NCBI RefSeq assembly: GCF_001278035.1
Contig: NZ_CP009452.1
Span: 3,009,501 to 3,073,500, forward strand
DNA from: Sphingopyxis sp. 113P3
GTDB taxonomy: Bacteria > Pseudomonadota > Alphaproteobacteria > Sphingomonadales > Sphingomonadaceae
DNA length: 64,000 nucleotides
Direction: 5' to 3'
This document shows positions 19,053-29,473 of the stretch, piece by piece. The position numbers were made by a program, and so were the translations under genes. The notes beneath the pieces were generated by a model, which was not told the DNA's origin, made no database searches, and was given only the letters and a program-made list of their open reading frames with translations. The stretch's first letter is position 1, and the number at the start of each line of letters is the position of its first letter.

Positions 19053-19852
19053 ACGCGCCGCGGATCCAGCGCGGCACCGAGCCGCTCGTCGTCGCCTTTC
19101 CGCACGGCGGCACCGACCTCGCCGGACTCGACGACCAGTTCATCTCGCCCGCGCGCGCGCTGCTCGACACCGACTGGTGGATCGAAGACCTCTACGCCTT
19201 CGCGGCCGACATGGGTGCGACGCTCATTGCGAGCGATATCTCGCGCAGCGTCATCGACATGAACCGCGATCCCTCGGGCGCGTCGCTCTACCCCGGCCAG
19301 GCCACGACCGAGCTCTGTCCGAGCACGACCTTCGACGGCGCCCCGCTCTATCGTTTCGGCGAGCCCGACGAGGCCGAGATCACCCGGCGGCTTCAGCTAT
19401 ATCACAGACCCTATCATGAGGCGCTATCGGCCGAACTCGCGCGCCTGCGCGATGCGCATGGCCGCGTCGTCCTCTATGACGCACATTCGATACGCAGCCG
19501 CGTGCCGCGCCTTTTCGAGGGCGAGCTGCCGCAGTTCAACATCGGCACCAATGGCGGTGTGACCTGCGACGGGGAGCTTGAAGCCGCGATCGCAAATATC
19601 TGTGCGGCAAGCGGCGAAAGCCATGTCGTCAACGGCCGCTTCAAGGGGGGCTGGACGACGCGCCATTACGGCCGCCCCGAAGACGGCGTTCACGCGATCC
19701 AGATGGAGCTCGCGATGCGAGGCTATATGGCCGAGGCTGAGACACTCTCCGAGCTCGATTGGCCGCCCCCGATCGACCCCGCCCCCCCAATCCGCCCCGT
19801 GCTGCGTCAGCTCCTCGCAGCCGCGCTGGCCTTTGCGAAAGGACGCCCATGA
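19049..19852 (+). CDS. hutG: N-formylglutamate deformylase HutG
   Basis: The 267-residue amidohydrolase of the FGase family splits N-formyl-L-glutamate into glutamate and formate, the last step of the HutF route. Family landmarks are the early [22 protein letters not shown], the YDAHSIRS metal-site segment and the late [11 protein letters not shown]. It overlaps both neighbours by four bases, as expected of a tightly coupled operon. Confidence 0.94.
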   Translation: MNAPRIQRGTEPLVVAFPHGGTDLAGLDDQFISPARALLDTDWWIEDLYAFAADMGATLIASDISRSVIDMNRDPSGASLYPGQATTELCPSTTFDGAPLYRFGEPDEAEITRRLQLYHRPYHEALSAELARLRDAHGRVVLYDAHSIRSRVPRLFEGELPQFNIGTNGGVTCDGELEAAIANICAASGESHVVNGRFKGGWTTRHYGRPEDGVHAIQMELAMRGYMAEAETLSELDWPPPIDPAPPIRPVLRQLLAAALAFAKGRP

Positions 19853-21507
19853 CCCGCCTCGACAATCAGCGCCGCATCACGGCGCCGACCGGCCCCGAGC
19901 TCAATGCCAAGAGCTGGCTGAGCGAGGCGCCGCTGCGCATGTTGATGAACAATCTCGACCCGCGCGTTGCCGAGGCGCCGCACGAGCTGGTGGTCTATGG
20001 CGGCATCGGCCGCGCAGCGCGCGACTGGGAGAGCTTCGACCGCATCGTCGAGGTGCTGCAGCGCCTCGAGGACGATGAAACGCTGCTCGTCCAGTCGGGA
20101 AAGCCGGTGGGCGTATTCAAGACGCACCGCCACGCTCCGCGCGTGCTGCTCGCCAATTCGAATCTCGTTCCTAAATGGGCGACATGGGATCATTTCCACG
20201 AGCTCGATAAGAAGGGCTTGATGATGTACGGTCAGATGACCGCGGGAAGCTGGATCTATATCGGCAGCCAGGGCATCGTTCAGGGCACCTACGAAACCTT
20301 CGTCGAGGCGGGCCGCCAGCATTATGACGGCGATCTTTCGGGCCGCTGGATCCTGACCGCCGGACTGGGCGGCATGGGCGGCGCGCAGCCCCTCGCGGCG
20401 GTGATGGCCGGTGCGAGCTGCCTTGCGATCGAATGCCAGCCGAGCCGGATCGCGATGCGGCTCGAGACCGGCTATCTCGATGTCGAGGCGAAAAGCCTCG
20501 ACGAGGCGCTGGCGATGATCGGGCAGACCAAGGAGCCGATCTCGGTGGGGCTCTGCGCCAACGCCGCCGATATCTATCCAGAACTCGTGCGCCGCTCCGT
20601 GCGCCCCGACCTGGTGACCGATCAGACTTCCGCCCACGATCCGGTCAATGGCTATCTGCCGCAGGGCTGGAGCCTTGAGGAGTGGTTCGCCAAGCGCGAA
20701 AGCGACCCGCAAACGGTCGACCGTGCAGCACGCGCGTCAATGGCGGTGCATGTGCGCGCGATGCTCGACTTCTGGAAGGCGGGCGTGCCGACGGTCGATT
20801 ATGGCAATAATATCCGCCAGGTTGCCTTTGACGAGGGCGTCGCGGACGCCTTCGCCTTTCCCGGCTTCGTTCCCGCCTATATCCGGCCGCTTTTCTGTCG
20901 CGGCGTCGGCCCCTTTCGCTGGGCCGCGCTGTCCGGCGATCCCGAAGATATCTACAAGACCGACGCCAAGGTGAAGGAACTCCTCCCCGACAATGCGCAT
21001 CTGCACCGCTGGCTCGACATGGCGCGCGAGCGCATCCAGTTTCAGGGCCTGCCCGCGCGCATCTGCTGGGTCGGGCTCGGCGAGCGCCACCGGCTCGGCC
21101 TCGCGTTCAATGAGATGGTAGCAAAGGGCGAACTCAAGGCGCCCGTCGTGATCGGCCGCGACCATCTCGATTCGGGATCGGTCGCAAGCCCAAACCGCGA
21201 AACCGAAGCGATGCGCGATGGCAGCGATGCTGTCAGCGACTGGCCCCTCCTCAACGCGCTCCTCAACACCGCGAGCGGCGCGACCTGGGTGTCGCTCCAC
21301 CACGGCGGCGGCGTCGGCATGGGCTATTCGCAGCACGCGGGCATGGTGATCGTGGCCGACGGCAGCGATGAGGCCGCCGAGCGCCTCGGCCGCGTTCTCT
21401 GGAACGACCCTGCAACCGGCGTGATGCGGCACGCCGACGCGGGCTATGACGCGGCGATCGCCTGCGCGCGCGAACAGGGCCTCGATCTGCCCTCGATCAT
21501 GGCGTGA
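19849..21507 (+). CDS. hutU: Urocanate hydratase HutU
   Basis: The 552-residue NAD-dependent enzyme hydrates urocanate to imidazolonepropionate. The NAD site [17 protein letters not shown], the conserved [13 protein letters not shown] and the C-terminal [25 protein letters not shown] landmark (shortened here to its key residues [12 protein letters not shown]) identify it. It is full length, last in hutIHGU, and its end overlaps the convergent formylglycine-generating enzyme gene by 11 bases. Confidence 0.96.
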   Translation: MTRLDNQRRITAPTGPELNAKSWLSEAPLRMLMNNLDPRVAEAPHELVVYGGIGRAARDWESFDRIVEVLQRLEDDETLLVQSGKPVGVFKTHRHAPRVLLANSNLVPKWATWDHFHELDKKGLMMYGQMTAGSWIYIGSQGIVQGTYETFVEAGRQHYDGDLSGRWILTAGLGGMGGAQPLAAVMAGASCLAIECQPSRIAMRLETGYLDVEAKSLDEALAMIGQTKEPISVGLCANAADIYPELVRRSVRPDLVTDQTSAHDPVNGYLPQGWSLEEWFAKRESDPQTVDRAARASMAVHVRAMLDFWKAGVPTVDYGNNIRQVAFDEGVADAFAFPGFVPAYIRPLFCRGVGPFRWAALSGDPEDIYKTDAKVKELLPDNAHLHRWLDMARERIQFQGLPARICWVGLGERHRLGLAFNEMVAKGELKAPVVIGRDHLDSGSVASPNRETEAMRDGSDAVSDWPLLNALLNTASGATWVSLHHGGGVGMGYSQHAGMVIVADGSDEAAERLGRVLWNDPATGVMRHADAGYDAAIACAREQGLDLPSIMA

Positions 21508-22519
21508 GGACTTTCGCGGGCGGCCGGTCGTAGACGAGGCGAAAGCCCACGTTGCTGGTGCCAAGGCCCGGATCGCGCCCCTGGCGCGAGGCCGGGCGGT
21601 AGCGCTGGCAATAATTTGGCGCGCAAAGATAGCTGCCCCCCTTCACAGTCCGCGAGGGCATGCCGGGGTTGAAGGGGTCGTAGGCGTGATTTTCGTCCGG
21701 CCCCTTGGGATTGTCGCGATCTTCAGGGTCGTGGCCAGGGCGAAAGAAATCGGATGTCACCTCCCAGACATTTCCGACCATGTCATAAAGACCATTGGCG
21801 TTAGGCTCATAGCAGCCGACGGGAGCGATGCCCTTGAAGCCATCGGTTTCGGCATTGTAGTTGGGGAAAGAGCCTTGCCAGCTGTTCGCCTCGGTGGGCT
21901 GGACGTTGCGCGATGGCTTGCCCGCGCTCGCTGCATATTCCCACTCAGCCTCGGTCGGAAGGCGCCCACCCGCCCAGTTTGCATAGGCGACCATATCGTC
22001 CCACGCGAGGTGGACCACGGGCTCATCGGGGACCTGTTCGGGGCCGTCGGGGCCATAGGGTTTCTTCCAGTTCGCGCCCGGCACATATTTCCACCAGTCG
22101 TTATAATTGTTCGAAGGAAAATCGGGCGGCGTGAAGACCGCGGACCCCGGTTTCAGCATGTCGGGCGGAATCTGCTCGACTGGAACCTGGAACTGCCTGG
22201 GATCGACCGGTTTTTCCGCGACGGTGACATAGCCGGTCGCTTTGACGAAAGCTGCGAACTGGCGGTTGGTGACCTCGTGCGGGTCGATCCAGAAGCCATC
22301 GACCCGCGTCTGTCGCACGGGTCCCTCCTCGGCATAGACGTCGTCCTCGCCCATTGCGAAGCTGCCGCCCGAGATATGAACCGGCGTATCGCCGATCGGC
22401 GCGCAGCGGCGCGGGCTCGCGGCGGCCTGCTGATCCGCCGGCGCATTTCCGTCCCCGCACGCCGCGAGGCTCGCAAGAATTGCGAGAGCCAGGGCGGAAA
22501 GGAGCGGCGACCGGTTCAT
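21497..22519 (-). CDS. Formylglycine-generating enzyme (SUMF1 family), predicted lipoprotein
   Basis: The 340-residue protein begins with a lipoprotein signal ([12 protein letters not shown]), so it should be anchored in the periplasm. The mature part is a full FGE-sulfatase domain from [13 protein letters not shown] through [11 protein letters not shown] and [10 protein letters not shown] to [20 protein letters not shown]. Cys299 and Cys304 have the five-residue spacing of the copper-binding catalytic pair of true FGEs, which convert the sulfatase motif Cys to formylglycine with oxygen. Many family members in bacteria lack these cysteines, so this one is probably active. Its targets may be the two sulfatases at 4791-9001. 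It overlaps the DUF2339 gene start-to-stop and converges with hutU. Confidence 0.9.
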   Translation of the reverse strand: MNRSPLLSALALAILASLAACGDGNAPADQQAAASPRRCAPIGDTPVHISGGSFAMGEDDVYAEEGPVRQTRVDGFWIDPHEVTNRQFAAFVKATGYVTVAEKPVDPRQFQVPVEQIPPDMLKPGSAVFTPPDFPSNNYNDWWKYVPGANWKKPYGPDGPEQVPDEPVVHLAWDDMVAYANWAGGRLPTEAEWEYAASAGKPSRNVQPTEANSWQGSFPNYNAETDGFKGIAPVGCYEPNANGLYDMVGNVWEVTSDFFRPGHDPEDRDNPKGPDENHAYDPFNPGMPSRTVKGGSYLCAPNYCQRYRPASRQGRDPGLGTSNVGFRLVYDRPPAKVLTP

Positions 22520-25506
22520 GGATTGGCCTCTTGCAATGCCGTGCTCCCCGCCAATTGACGGCTATAGAGCCAGCCGATGCCGATCAGGCTGAAGCCAAGC
22601 GCAACGAAGGAGCCGATGCGCAGCAGCCCCTCGAGCCCCGAAGCATCGAACAAGAACACCTTGCCGACCGCGAAGAGCATCAGCAGGAGCGAGGCAATGC
22701 GCCAGTCGCGGCGCGCGGTGCGGATTCCCCACAAGAGAAAGCCGATTGCAAGCACGAGGATGAGCAGCGAGCGCAATATATTCTCGGCGGGCGCGACACC
22801 TGGATCGACGAGCAGGCTACCGTGGAAAATCTGGCGTAACGTTGCCCAGGCGAACCCCGCGACGAGCAGCATCAAGACAATCTGAACTCCGCGCTCGAGC
22901 GAAGCAGGGGCGGAAGGGAAGAGCCGCGGCGCGAGCACAGCTCCAGCCCCCGCCATGAAGAAGAGCGGCGCAAGCAGATTGACAAGAGGCCAGCCGCCCA
23001 CCGCCTGGCCGGCCCAGAGCGGGTTATGAAGGAGAAGGCCATAGACGATCGCATGGAGCGTGCCCGCGACCACAAGCGGCCGCGCGAGCGCTGACGCCCC
23101 GCGCTCTCTCGCGAGCCAGCCGCCGCCAATCAGAAGCGCTTCCCAGAGGAGGCGCTGCGCGATCCCGGTCGCGACAAAGTCACGGCCGGCGAGCGCCGCG
23201 AAGCCGAGGCGATAAAGACTGTGGACCGCGATACCGCCGACAATGGTGCAGGCGTAAAGCGCGGCCAGCAGCAACCAGCGCGGCAATGCGCCGCGGACCA
23301 ACCAGAGCGGTACGCCGAACGCCAGCGCCGGAAGGAAAAGCCGCAGCACCAGCCCGTCCGCAGGGAGCATGGCAGCATCGATTGGCATCGCCTGCCCTGC
23401 GAGCGAGAGCAGCCCCGCGGACGACCACGCGCCGATCGGCCAAACTGCCCAGCCAAGGCTCAGAACCGCGAAACCAAGCGCCGCTGCATCGACGCGCGCA
23501 AGCGGAACGCGCCGCGCCGCCATGAGGACCCCACCGCCGCCGAGCGCCGGGACCAGCAGCAGCCAGTCGGCCGAGGCGACCTGGGCGAGGGCACCATAGG
23601 CGAGCAGCGCCGCGCTGAACTGGCCGATGCGCCGGACGATCGCGCCCTCGCCGCGCACCGCGAACAGGGCGGCAGCCGCACCGACGCCCGCCCAGCGGAG
23701 GAAGGGCTCCGCCGCGGCTCTGCCCGCTCCGTCGACCAGCCGGGAAAGCTCGGCGAAGTCCAGGGGCGCCGCGAGAAGAGCGAGCATCGCCGCGCCGAGA
23801 AAGACCGCCGCCACGGGCTCGATCCGCCGATCGCCGGCCGCCTTGCCGAAGAGGAGCATCGCCCCGGCAACCAGAGCGATGGCGAGCGGCGCCATCCAGC
23901 GCGGCAGGAGAAGGAGGATCGCCAGCGCGAGAAGCGCTCCGGCGGCAGTGGTCAGCCAGGAAAAACTTCGGTCGGCGAGACGCGCCTTGAGGTGCCAGCC
24001 GCGCGCCATTCCTGCTCCCGCGAGCGCCGCGCCGCCGAGCGCAACGAGAGCAAGTGCTGCATCGCCGATGCCCGAAAGCTGCCATTTGGTAAGAACAGGC
24101 ATTGCGAGCGCGATCGCACATAGCTCGAGGGCGCGCCGCAGCGTCCCTGGCTCACTCCAGAGGCGGGCGAGGAGCGGGAGGGCGTGAATGGCGAGCAGCG
24201 CCAGCCCAATGAGTGTGAACCAGAAAGGCGCTGCGTCCGGCCAGGCCGCGAGCAGCAACAGCGACAAGGCGACACTGACCGTCGGGACGATTGCAAAGCC
24301 CTCCTCGCGCCACGCGAGCCACTGCCCGGACGCAGCGATCAGTACAAAAAGGCCCCAATGGAGCGGTGCAAACCCGCCATAACCAACGAGCAGGGCCAGC
24401 TGGAGCGCGCCGACGATCGCCGACGCCGAGCGCAGCAGCGCGGCCCGCGGTCCGTCGAACGACAGCATCGGGATGGCAATCGCGAGCAGCAGGACGAACC
24501 CGCCGATCGACAGGGACCCAAGCGCATCGAGGGCGCGGTGGGTGAGCACCATCCACAGCCCCCATCCTGCACCGCCGATCAGCGCCGCGAGCGCCAGCCA
24601 CGGCCAGCGCCGTATCCGCGCGACTCCCGCGAGCGCCGCGATCGTCAGCGCGAGATACACCGCGATCAGCGGCACATCGGGCGCAACCGCGCCGACGAGC
24701 GCAGGCGCAGCAAGGCCGCCTGCAAGGCCAAGCGCTGCGCTTGGCGGACCAAAGCGAAGCGACAGTCCAAGCGCCGCGGCGGTGACGAGTGCAAGCGCCG
24801 CAAAGGCCAGCAGCGGTCCGATGAGCAGATAGACGTTGGCGGCAACCATGATCGCGGCATAAAGCGTCGCCACGCCCGCGCCCGCGAGCGCCTGCGGCAC
24901 GCGCACGTCGCGCAGGCGCGCGTCGTTTCGCCACGCATATTCGGCCCCGCCGATCAGCGCGAGACCGAAAAGGAGCCCGGCGACGATCTGGACACCAGGG
25001 GTGAAGACCCGCGCGAAAAATCCCTCGTCGATGGCGTAGCTGACCATGAGAACGCCTGCGATCGCGAGCGTGATCCCGCCGGCCCAGATCGGCAACGTCT
25101 TGCCGAACAGATCCTCGAACCGCGACGCCATGCTGCGCGGCGACCCCGCTTCGGCTTCGACCGACGGCCTGGGGGGGTCAAGGGGCTTGGTCGGCGCGAC
25201 TGCGGGTTTCTCCGGCGCGGGAGTCGGGGGTCCCCCCTCTCTGATTGTCTCGGCGACAGCCGGGATGGGCGCGCGTGCAGCGGCCGCCCCTTGCGAAGCC
25301 GATTGGGACGGCGGCGGGCGGAGGGGCGCCTTGGAAGGCAGGACCTCATCGGACTTTGGCGGCAGGAGCCCGGCGCGGCGCTGCAGCGCTCCGATCCGTC
25401 TGGCGGCCTCCTCGAGCGTCGCCTCGGCCCGCTTCAAGCGGCTTCGCGCGTCCATCAACAGGACGAAGAGGATGATGAGCGCCAGAAACGCCAGAAATTG
25501 GAACAC
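22516..25506 (-). CDS. DUF2339 multi-pass membrane protein
   Basis: This 996-residue protein has an N-terminal membrane helix (FLAFLALIILFVLLM), a short coiled coil (SRLKRAEATLEEAARRIGAL), a Pro/Ala-rich linker, and then more than twenty hydrophobic segments to the C-terminus, the architecture of DUF2339 proteins. Their role is unknown. The start is GTG at 25506 with GAGGGGAT upstream. Its stop overlaps the FGE start (ATGA), so the two are translated together, yet a functional link is not established. Confidence 0.87.
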   Translation of the reverse strand: MFQFLAFLALIILFVLLMDARSRLKRAEATLEEAARRIGALQRRAGLLPPKSDEVLPSKAPLRPPPSQSASQGAAAARAPIPAVAETIREGGPPTPAPEKPAVAPTKPLDPPRPSVEAEAGSPRSMASRFEDLFGKTLPIWAGGITLAIAGVLMVSYAIDEGFFARVFTPGVQIVAGLLFGLALIGGAEYAWRNDARLRDVRVPQALAGAGVATLYAAIMVAANVYLLIGPLLAFAALALVTAAALGLSLRFGPPSAALGLAGGLAAPALVGAVAPDVPLIAVYLALTIAALAGVARIRRWPWLALAALIGGAGWGLWMVLTHRALDALGSLSIGGFVLLLAIAIPMLSFDGPRAALLRSASAIVGALQLALLVGYGGFAPLHWGLFVLIAASGQWLAWREEGFAIVPTVSVALSLLLLAAWPDAAPFWFTLIGLALLAIHALPLLARLWSEPGTLRRALELCAIALAMPVLTKWQLSGIGDAALALVALGGAALAGAGMARGWHLKARLADRSFSWLTTAAGALLALAILLLLPRWMAPLAIALVAGAMLLFGKAAGDRRIEPVAAVFLGAAMLALLAAPLDFAELSRLVDGAGRAAAEPFLRWAGVGAAAALFAVRGEGAIVRRIGQFSAALLAYGALAQVASADWLLLVPALGGGGVLMAARRVPLARVDAAALGFAVLSLGWAVWPIGAWSSAGLLSLAGQAMPIDAAMLPADGLVLRLFLPALAFGVPLWLVRGALPRWLLLAALYACTIVGGIAVHSLYRLGFAALAGRDFVATGIAQRLLWEALLIGGGWLARERGASALARPLVVAGTLHAIVYGLLLHNPLWAGQAVGGWPLVNLLAPLFFMAGAGAVLAPRLFPSAPASLERGVQIVLMLLVAGFAWATLRQIFHGSLLVDPGVAPAENILRSLLILVLAIGFLLWGIRTARRDWRIASLLLMLFAVGKVFLFDASGLEGLLRIGSFVALGFSLIGIGWLYSRQLAGSTALQEANP

Positions 25507-25649
25507 GCCGATCCCCTCGAACTCCCGTCCGCTTTTATCAATCAGCGGGAGGAATCATAGCGTCTATCGCGGCGGCGGGAACACGCATCAGGGCTCCCTC
25601 ATGGCTTCGTTCGGCTCGCAATGCGCCAGAATCGGAAGGGGATCGCCGC

Positions 25650-27407
25650 TCAGGCTGCCAAGTCCCTGTCCGCGAACAGCATCTTCAGATCCTTCTTCAA
25701 TATCTTGCCGTTGGCATTGCGCGGCAGCGTTTCGGCAACGAAGCGGATGGCAACCGGAACCTTGAATGCGGCAAGGCGCGCGCGCACCCAGCCCTGCAAC
25801 TCGGCCTCGTCCGCGCGCGTGCCGGGGGCGAGGTGGACGACCGCGGCGGGCTCCTCGCCGAGCGTGCGGTGCGGGATGCCGATCACCGCGCAGTCGGTCA
25901 CAGCTGGATGCTCGTAGAGGGCGTTCTCGACCTCTGATGAGTAAATATTCTCGCCGCCGCGCAGCACCATGTCCTTCGCGCGGTCGACAATATAGACGAA
26001 ACCCTCGTCATCGAGCCGCGCAAGGTCGCCGGTGCGCACCCAGCCGTCGACGAAGGTTTCTGCCGTGGCGTCAGGCTTGTTCCAATAGCCTTTCACGATC
26101 ATCGGCCCGCGCGCCCAGAGTTCGCCCACCGTACCGGCCGGCAGGACGGTCACCCCGTCCTCGGCGCGGATCTCTATGTCGGCGACGGCAACCGGCGGTC
26201 CGGCGCTCGTCGGGCGTGCGAGATAGTCCTCAGCGCCATGCGAGGTAACGGTCGCCATCGTTTCGGTCATGCCCCAGCCGTTGCCAGGCAGCGCGCCAAA
26301 CTCTTCGTAGATGCGCCTTACAAGCTCGGGCGCCGAGGGCGCGCCGCCATAGGCGATCGCCTCCAGCGACGAGAGGTCATATTTCGCCCGGTCCGGATGT
26401 TCGATGAGCTGCCAGGCGATTGTCGGGACACCCCCCGTCACACTCACCTTCTCGCGCTCGATGATTTCCATCGCACGGACCGCGTCCCATTTGCGCATGA
26501 AGATCATGGTGTTGCCTGCCGCCATCGCGCCCATCAGTGTCGCCGAACAGGCAGTGACATGAAACAGCGGAATGACGGTCAGCGTCGTGCGCGGAGCCGG
26601 TTCGGGCACCGGCTCACCGCGGCGCAGAAAACTGCGCGCGGCGGAAAAGCCGCCCGACAATATGTTGGTTACCAGGTTGCGGTGCGTGCCAAGCGCCCCC
26701 TTGGGCTGGCCGGTCGTCCCGCTCGTATAGAAAATCGCCGCATCATCGTCGCTTGCAAGATCGGTGCGGGGGCGCTCAGCGTCCGGAAGGCCAGCCCAGC
26801 TCCTGGGATCGCCCACCATATCTTCGAGCGCCACCGTGCCCGCTGCCGGTGCGCCCGCGCGCGCGACGATCACCCGCTCGACGGACCGTAGCGCGGCGAG
26901 ATGCTCGCGGAGCCGCTCGTAGCGCTCCATATCCACGATCAGTATCTTCGCTTCTGAATCCTCGATTCCGTAAGCAAGTTCGCCACCGGTCCACCAGGCG
27001 TTAAGCGGCACCGCGATCGCACCGATCGAAGTGATCGCAAAGAAGATCATCGGCCATTCGGGCAGGTTGCGCATCGCGAAAGCAACCCGGTCACCCTTGC
27101 CGACCCCGAAGCTCTCTAGCGCCCGGGCAAAAGCAGAGGCGGCGCGGTAGTTCGCCTCGAAGCTTACACGCTCGTCGTCGAGGATGGTGAAAAGCTGCTC
27201 GCCATGCGTTCGCGAGAGGTCGAGAAGTGCACCGAGATCGTGCGGCGCATTTTTCCAGACGCGCGTCACAACCCCGCGGATCACGGCGGTATCCATTTCG
27301 AACCGCGCGCCCGGCGCGGTGAGCGCGGCGGTCGCCTCGGCCAGCGACATCTTGGGCCAGGCAGGGTCGAGCGGCACCACCGGCACACCGGGCATGTCGT
27401 TCGCCAT
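25650..27407 (-). CDS. Acyl-CoA synthetase (class I adenylate-forming)
   Basis: The 585-residue ligase activates a carboxylic acid to its CoA thioester through an acyl-AMP. Visible motifs are the P-loop-like FYTSGTTGQPKGA, the YGGAPSAPELVRRIYEEF and GWGMTE segment, DGWVRTGDLARLDDEGFVYI (key residues TGD) and the C-terminal catalytic Lys region NGKILKKDL. The ATG at 27407 with AGGAG seven bases upstream is preferred over a longer frame. The substrate class (fatty, aromatic or steroid side chain acid) cannot be decided. Confidence 0.9.
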   Translation of the reverse strand: MANDMPGVPVVPLDPAWPKMSLAEATAALTAPGARFEMDTAVIRGVVTRVWKNAPHDLGALLDLSRTHGEQLFTILDDERVSFEANYRAASAFARALESFGVGKGDRVAFAMRNLPEWPMIFFAITSIGAIAVPLNAWWTGGELAYGIEDSEAKILIVDMERYERLREHLAALRSVERVIVARAGAPAAGTVALEDMVGDPRSWAGLPDAERPRTDLASDDDAAIFYTSGTTGQPKGALGTHRNLVTNILSGGFSAARSFLRRGEPVPEPAPRTTLTVIPLFHVTACSATLMGAMAAGNTMIFMRKWDAVRAMEIIEREKVSVTGGVPTIAWQLIEHPDRAKYDLSSLEAIAYGGAPSAPELVRRIYEEFGALPGNGWGMTETMATVTSHGAEDYLARPTSAGPPVAVADIEIRAEDGVTVLPAGTVGELWARGPMIVKGYWNKPDATAETFVDGWVRTGDLARLDDEGFVYIVDRAKDMVLRGGENIYSSEVENALYEHPAVTDCAVIGIPHRTLGEEPAAVVHLAPGTRADEAELQGWVRARLAAFKVPVAIRFVAETLPRNANGKILKKDLKMLFADRDLAA

Positions 27408-27563
27408 TCGCTTCTCCTCGATGTCCTGACCGGTCGCTGTGCCGGATTCGCAGACGAGTTTCGATGAGAAACCCGATGAAGGCAAGCCGCGACCCGCGCG
27501 GTCCTGCGAAAGGATTGACGCCGTATGGGAACCGGCGCGATAATCTGCCGTCGCCTTCGGTGA

Positions 27564-27848
<285 letters not shown>

Positions 27849-27909
27849 TTTGCGAAGCGAAAGCGCGGCGCTGTCCGGCGCCAGTCTGATATATCATGGG
27901 AGGGTGGGA

Positions 27910-27967
27910 CGATTCTGTTGCCCGGCTCGTCCCCAGCCGCTGGTATCCGATTCTGTTGCCCGGTTCG
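27910..27967. repeat. Tandem 20-bp direct repeat downstream of ssrA
   Basis: CGATTCTGTTGCCCGGCTCG at 27910-27929 recurs at 27948-27967 with one mismatch. It sits just past the 3' end of the tmRNA gene, a frequent target of integrases, so it could be an attachment-site remnant. No integrase gene is near. Confidence 0.6.
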
Positions 27968-27984
27968 GTCCGAACCGCGTTCTA

Positions 27985-28260
27985 TTTGTCTAACCTTAGG
28001 CCGTGAGGCTTATCGGTTAGGCAGCAAGAGCGAGTGCTTCGTTATCGTTAGCACTTATTGGTTTTGAGCCTTTAACGGGTTACTCAGCCCGGAAGAAAGC
28101 ACCGTCTTTGAACACACGTCGATCCTGGTTCGGCCCCGTCAGAAGCCCGCGCACCCCTTCGAAAGCGTGCGGGTTTGTGGTGGAGCCGCCGGGTACTGCC
28201 CCCGGGTCCGCTGTGTCTATTCCACGACACCATTTATCCTCATAGCCGGTCGAAACCGGC
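27985..28260 (-). ncRNA. ssrA: tmRNA, circularly permuted two-piece form
   Basis: Read on the minus strand, the acceptor piece comes first and ends GGCGGCTCCACCA, with its CCA at 28180-28178. A spacer hairpin follows, and then the coding piece begins GGGGCCGAACCAGGATCGACG at 28137. GGGGCCG pairs with CGGCTCC to form the acceptor stem. The tag frame at 28052-28017 reads ANDNEALALAA then stop. The order acceptor-spacer-coding is the permuted alphaproteobacterial arrangement. It rescues stalled ribosomes with SmpB. The outer ends given (about 28260 and 27985) are estimates. Confidence 0.93.
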
Positions 28261-28274
28261 ACAACGGATATAGG

Positions 28275-28313
28275 AAACCCGCCCGCGCTTGGAAAGAGCG
28301 CAGGCGGGTTTTT
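28275..28313. terminator. Hairpin between mscL and ssrA
   Basis: Arms AAACCCGCC / GGCGGGTTT with an inner GCGCT/AGCGC stem. T-rich sequence follows strongly on the plus strand and weakly on the minus strand. It most likely terminates mscL ahead of ssrA, or acts in both directions. Confidence 0.6.
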
Positions 28314-28337
28314 CATCTCAAAAGAGGCTCAGCTCCC

Positions 28338-28754
28338 TTATTTTTTTCGCAATTCATCACGTATTTCGGTGAGGAGATCGACTTCGCTCGGACCCGCAGG
28401 CGCGTCGGGGCCGCGGCGCATGACGCGGTTCACCCATTTGACGAGCAGGAAGATGATGAAGGCGAGGATCAGGAAATTGATCACCGCGGTGATGAAGGCG
28501 CCATAGCCGACCATCGCGACGCCCGCTTCCTTTAGCTTTGCATAATCGGTGGCCGCAACGCCTTCGGGCACGCTTCCGAGCAGGATGAACTTGCTCGAAA
28601 AATCGACCCCGCCGAACAGCCAGCCGACGAAGGGCATGATCAGGTCTTCGGTCAGTGACGTCGTAATGGTGGCAAAGGCGCCCCCGATGATGACACCGAC
28701 CGCAAGGTCCATGACATTGCCCTTGGCGATAAATTCCTTGAATTCGTTCAACAT
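28338..28754 (-). CDS. mscL: Large-conductance mechanosensitive channel MscL
   Basis: The 138-residue protein has the N-terminal amphipathic helix ([24 protein letters not shown], key start FKEFI), the glycine-rich pore helix TM1, a periplasmic loop, TM2 ([17 protein letters not shown]) and a charged C-terminal helix. It forms a homopentameric inner-membrane valve that opens under osmotic downshock. The ATG at 28754 follows GGGGAG by seven bases; a frame extension to 28772 has no such support. Confidence 0.96.
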   Translation of the reverse strand: MLNEFKEFIAKGNVMDLAVGVIIGGAFATITTSLTEDLIMPFVGWLFGGVDFSSKFILLGSVPEGVAATDYAKLKEAGVAMVGYGAFITAVINFLILAFIIFLLVKWVNRVMRRGPDAPAGPSEVDLLTEIRDELRKK

Positions 28755-28875
28755 GTTCACACTCCCCGGCAAATTGGGCGGACCGCCAATTGGTGCCGCG
28801 GCGATTGCGCAAAGGCAAGCGGCTTCCTATTATGTGTGTTGTTGCGGCAAAACGCCGCTGGAGGGAGACTGATCC

Positions 28876-29472
28876 ATGAGCTTTCGTTCCGCCCGCTGGA
28901 TGATCGTGCCGGTCGCCGCAATGAGCCTGTCCGCCTGCGGTATCAACAGCGTACCCACCAAGGAAGAGGCCGCCAAGGCCAAGTGGGCGAACGTCGAGGC
29001 CGCCTATCAGCGGCGCGCCGACCTGATACCCAACCTCGTCGAGACCGCAAAAGGCGCCGCGAAGATCGAGCAGTCGACGCTCGAAGGCGTGATCCAGGCG
29101 CGCGCTTCAGCGACGCAGGTCAAGCTGTCGACCGACGATCTTGAAGACCCCGCGAAAGTCCAGGCATTCCAGCAGGCGCAAGGCGCTGTGTCGGGCGCCC
29201 TCGGCCGCCTGCTCGTCACGGTGGAACAATATCCCGACCTCAAGAGCCAGGCGCGCTTCGCCGATCTCATGACCCAGCTTGAAGGGACCGAGAACCGGAT
29301 CAATATCGCGGTCCAGGACTATAATAGCGCCGTGCAGGACTATAACACCACGATCCGCACCTTCCCCGACATCATCGGCGCGAAGATAGTCCACGGCGCG
29401 AAGCCGATGACGCCCTACAGGGCGATTACCCCCAATGCGAACGAGGCACCGAAGGCCGACTTCGCGCAATAG
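28876..29472 (+). CDS. lemA: LemA-family lipoprotein
   Basis: The 198-residue protein has a lipoprotein signal ending LSAC and the LemA core (KWANVEAAYQRRADLIPNLVETAKGAA, FADLMTQLEGTENRI, YN..V..YN). LemA proteins are helical bundle membrane proteins of unclear function, regularly encoded next to TPM-domain proteins, as here. It is followed by a TPM gene after one base, so it is the first gene of a four-gene operon. Confidence 0.92.
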   Translation: MSFRSARWMIVPVAAMSLSACGINSVPTKEEAAKAKWANVEAAYQRRADLIPNLVETAKGAAKIEQSTLEGVIQARASATQVKLSTDDLEDPAKVQAFQQAQGAVSGALGRLLVTVEQYPDLKSQARFADLMTQLEGTENRINIAVQDYNSAVQDYNTTIRTFPDIIGAKIVHGAKPMTPYRAITPNANEAPKADFAQ

Positions 29473-29473
29473 G

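Noticed and set aside
21497..21507. Overlap of hutU and FGE genes considered as an error in gene ends
   Set aside because: Both stops are supported by conserved C-termini; a short tail-to-tail overlap is normal.
27910..27967. Two copies of a 20-bp unit, considered as a CRISPR remnant
   Set aside because: Only two units and an 18-base spacer, no cas genes, and a position right at the tmRNA gene.
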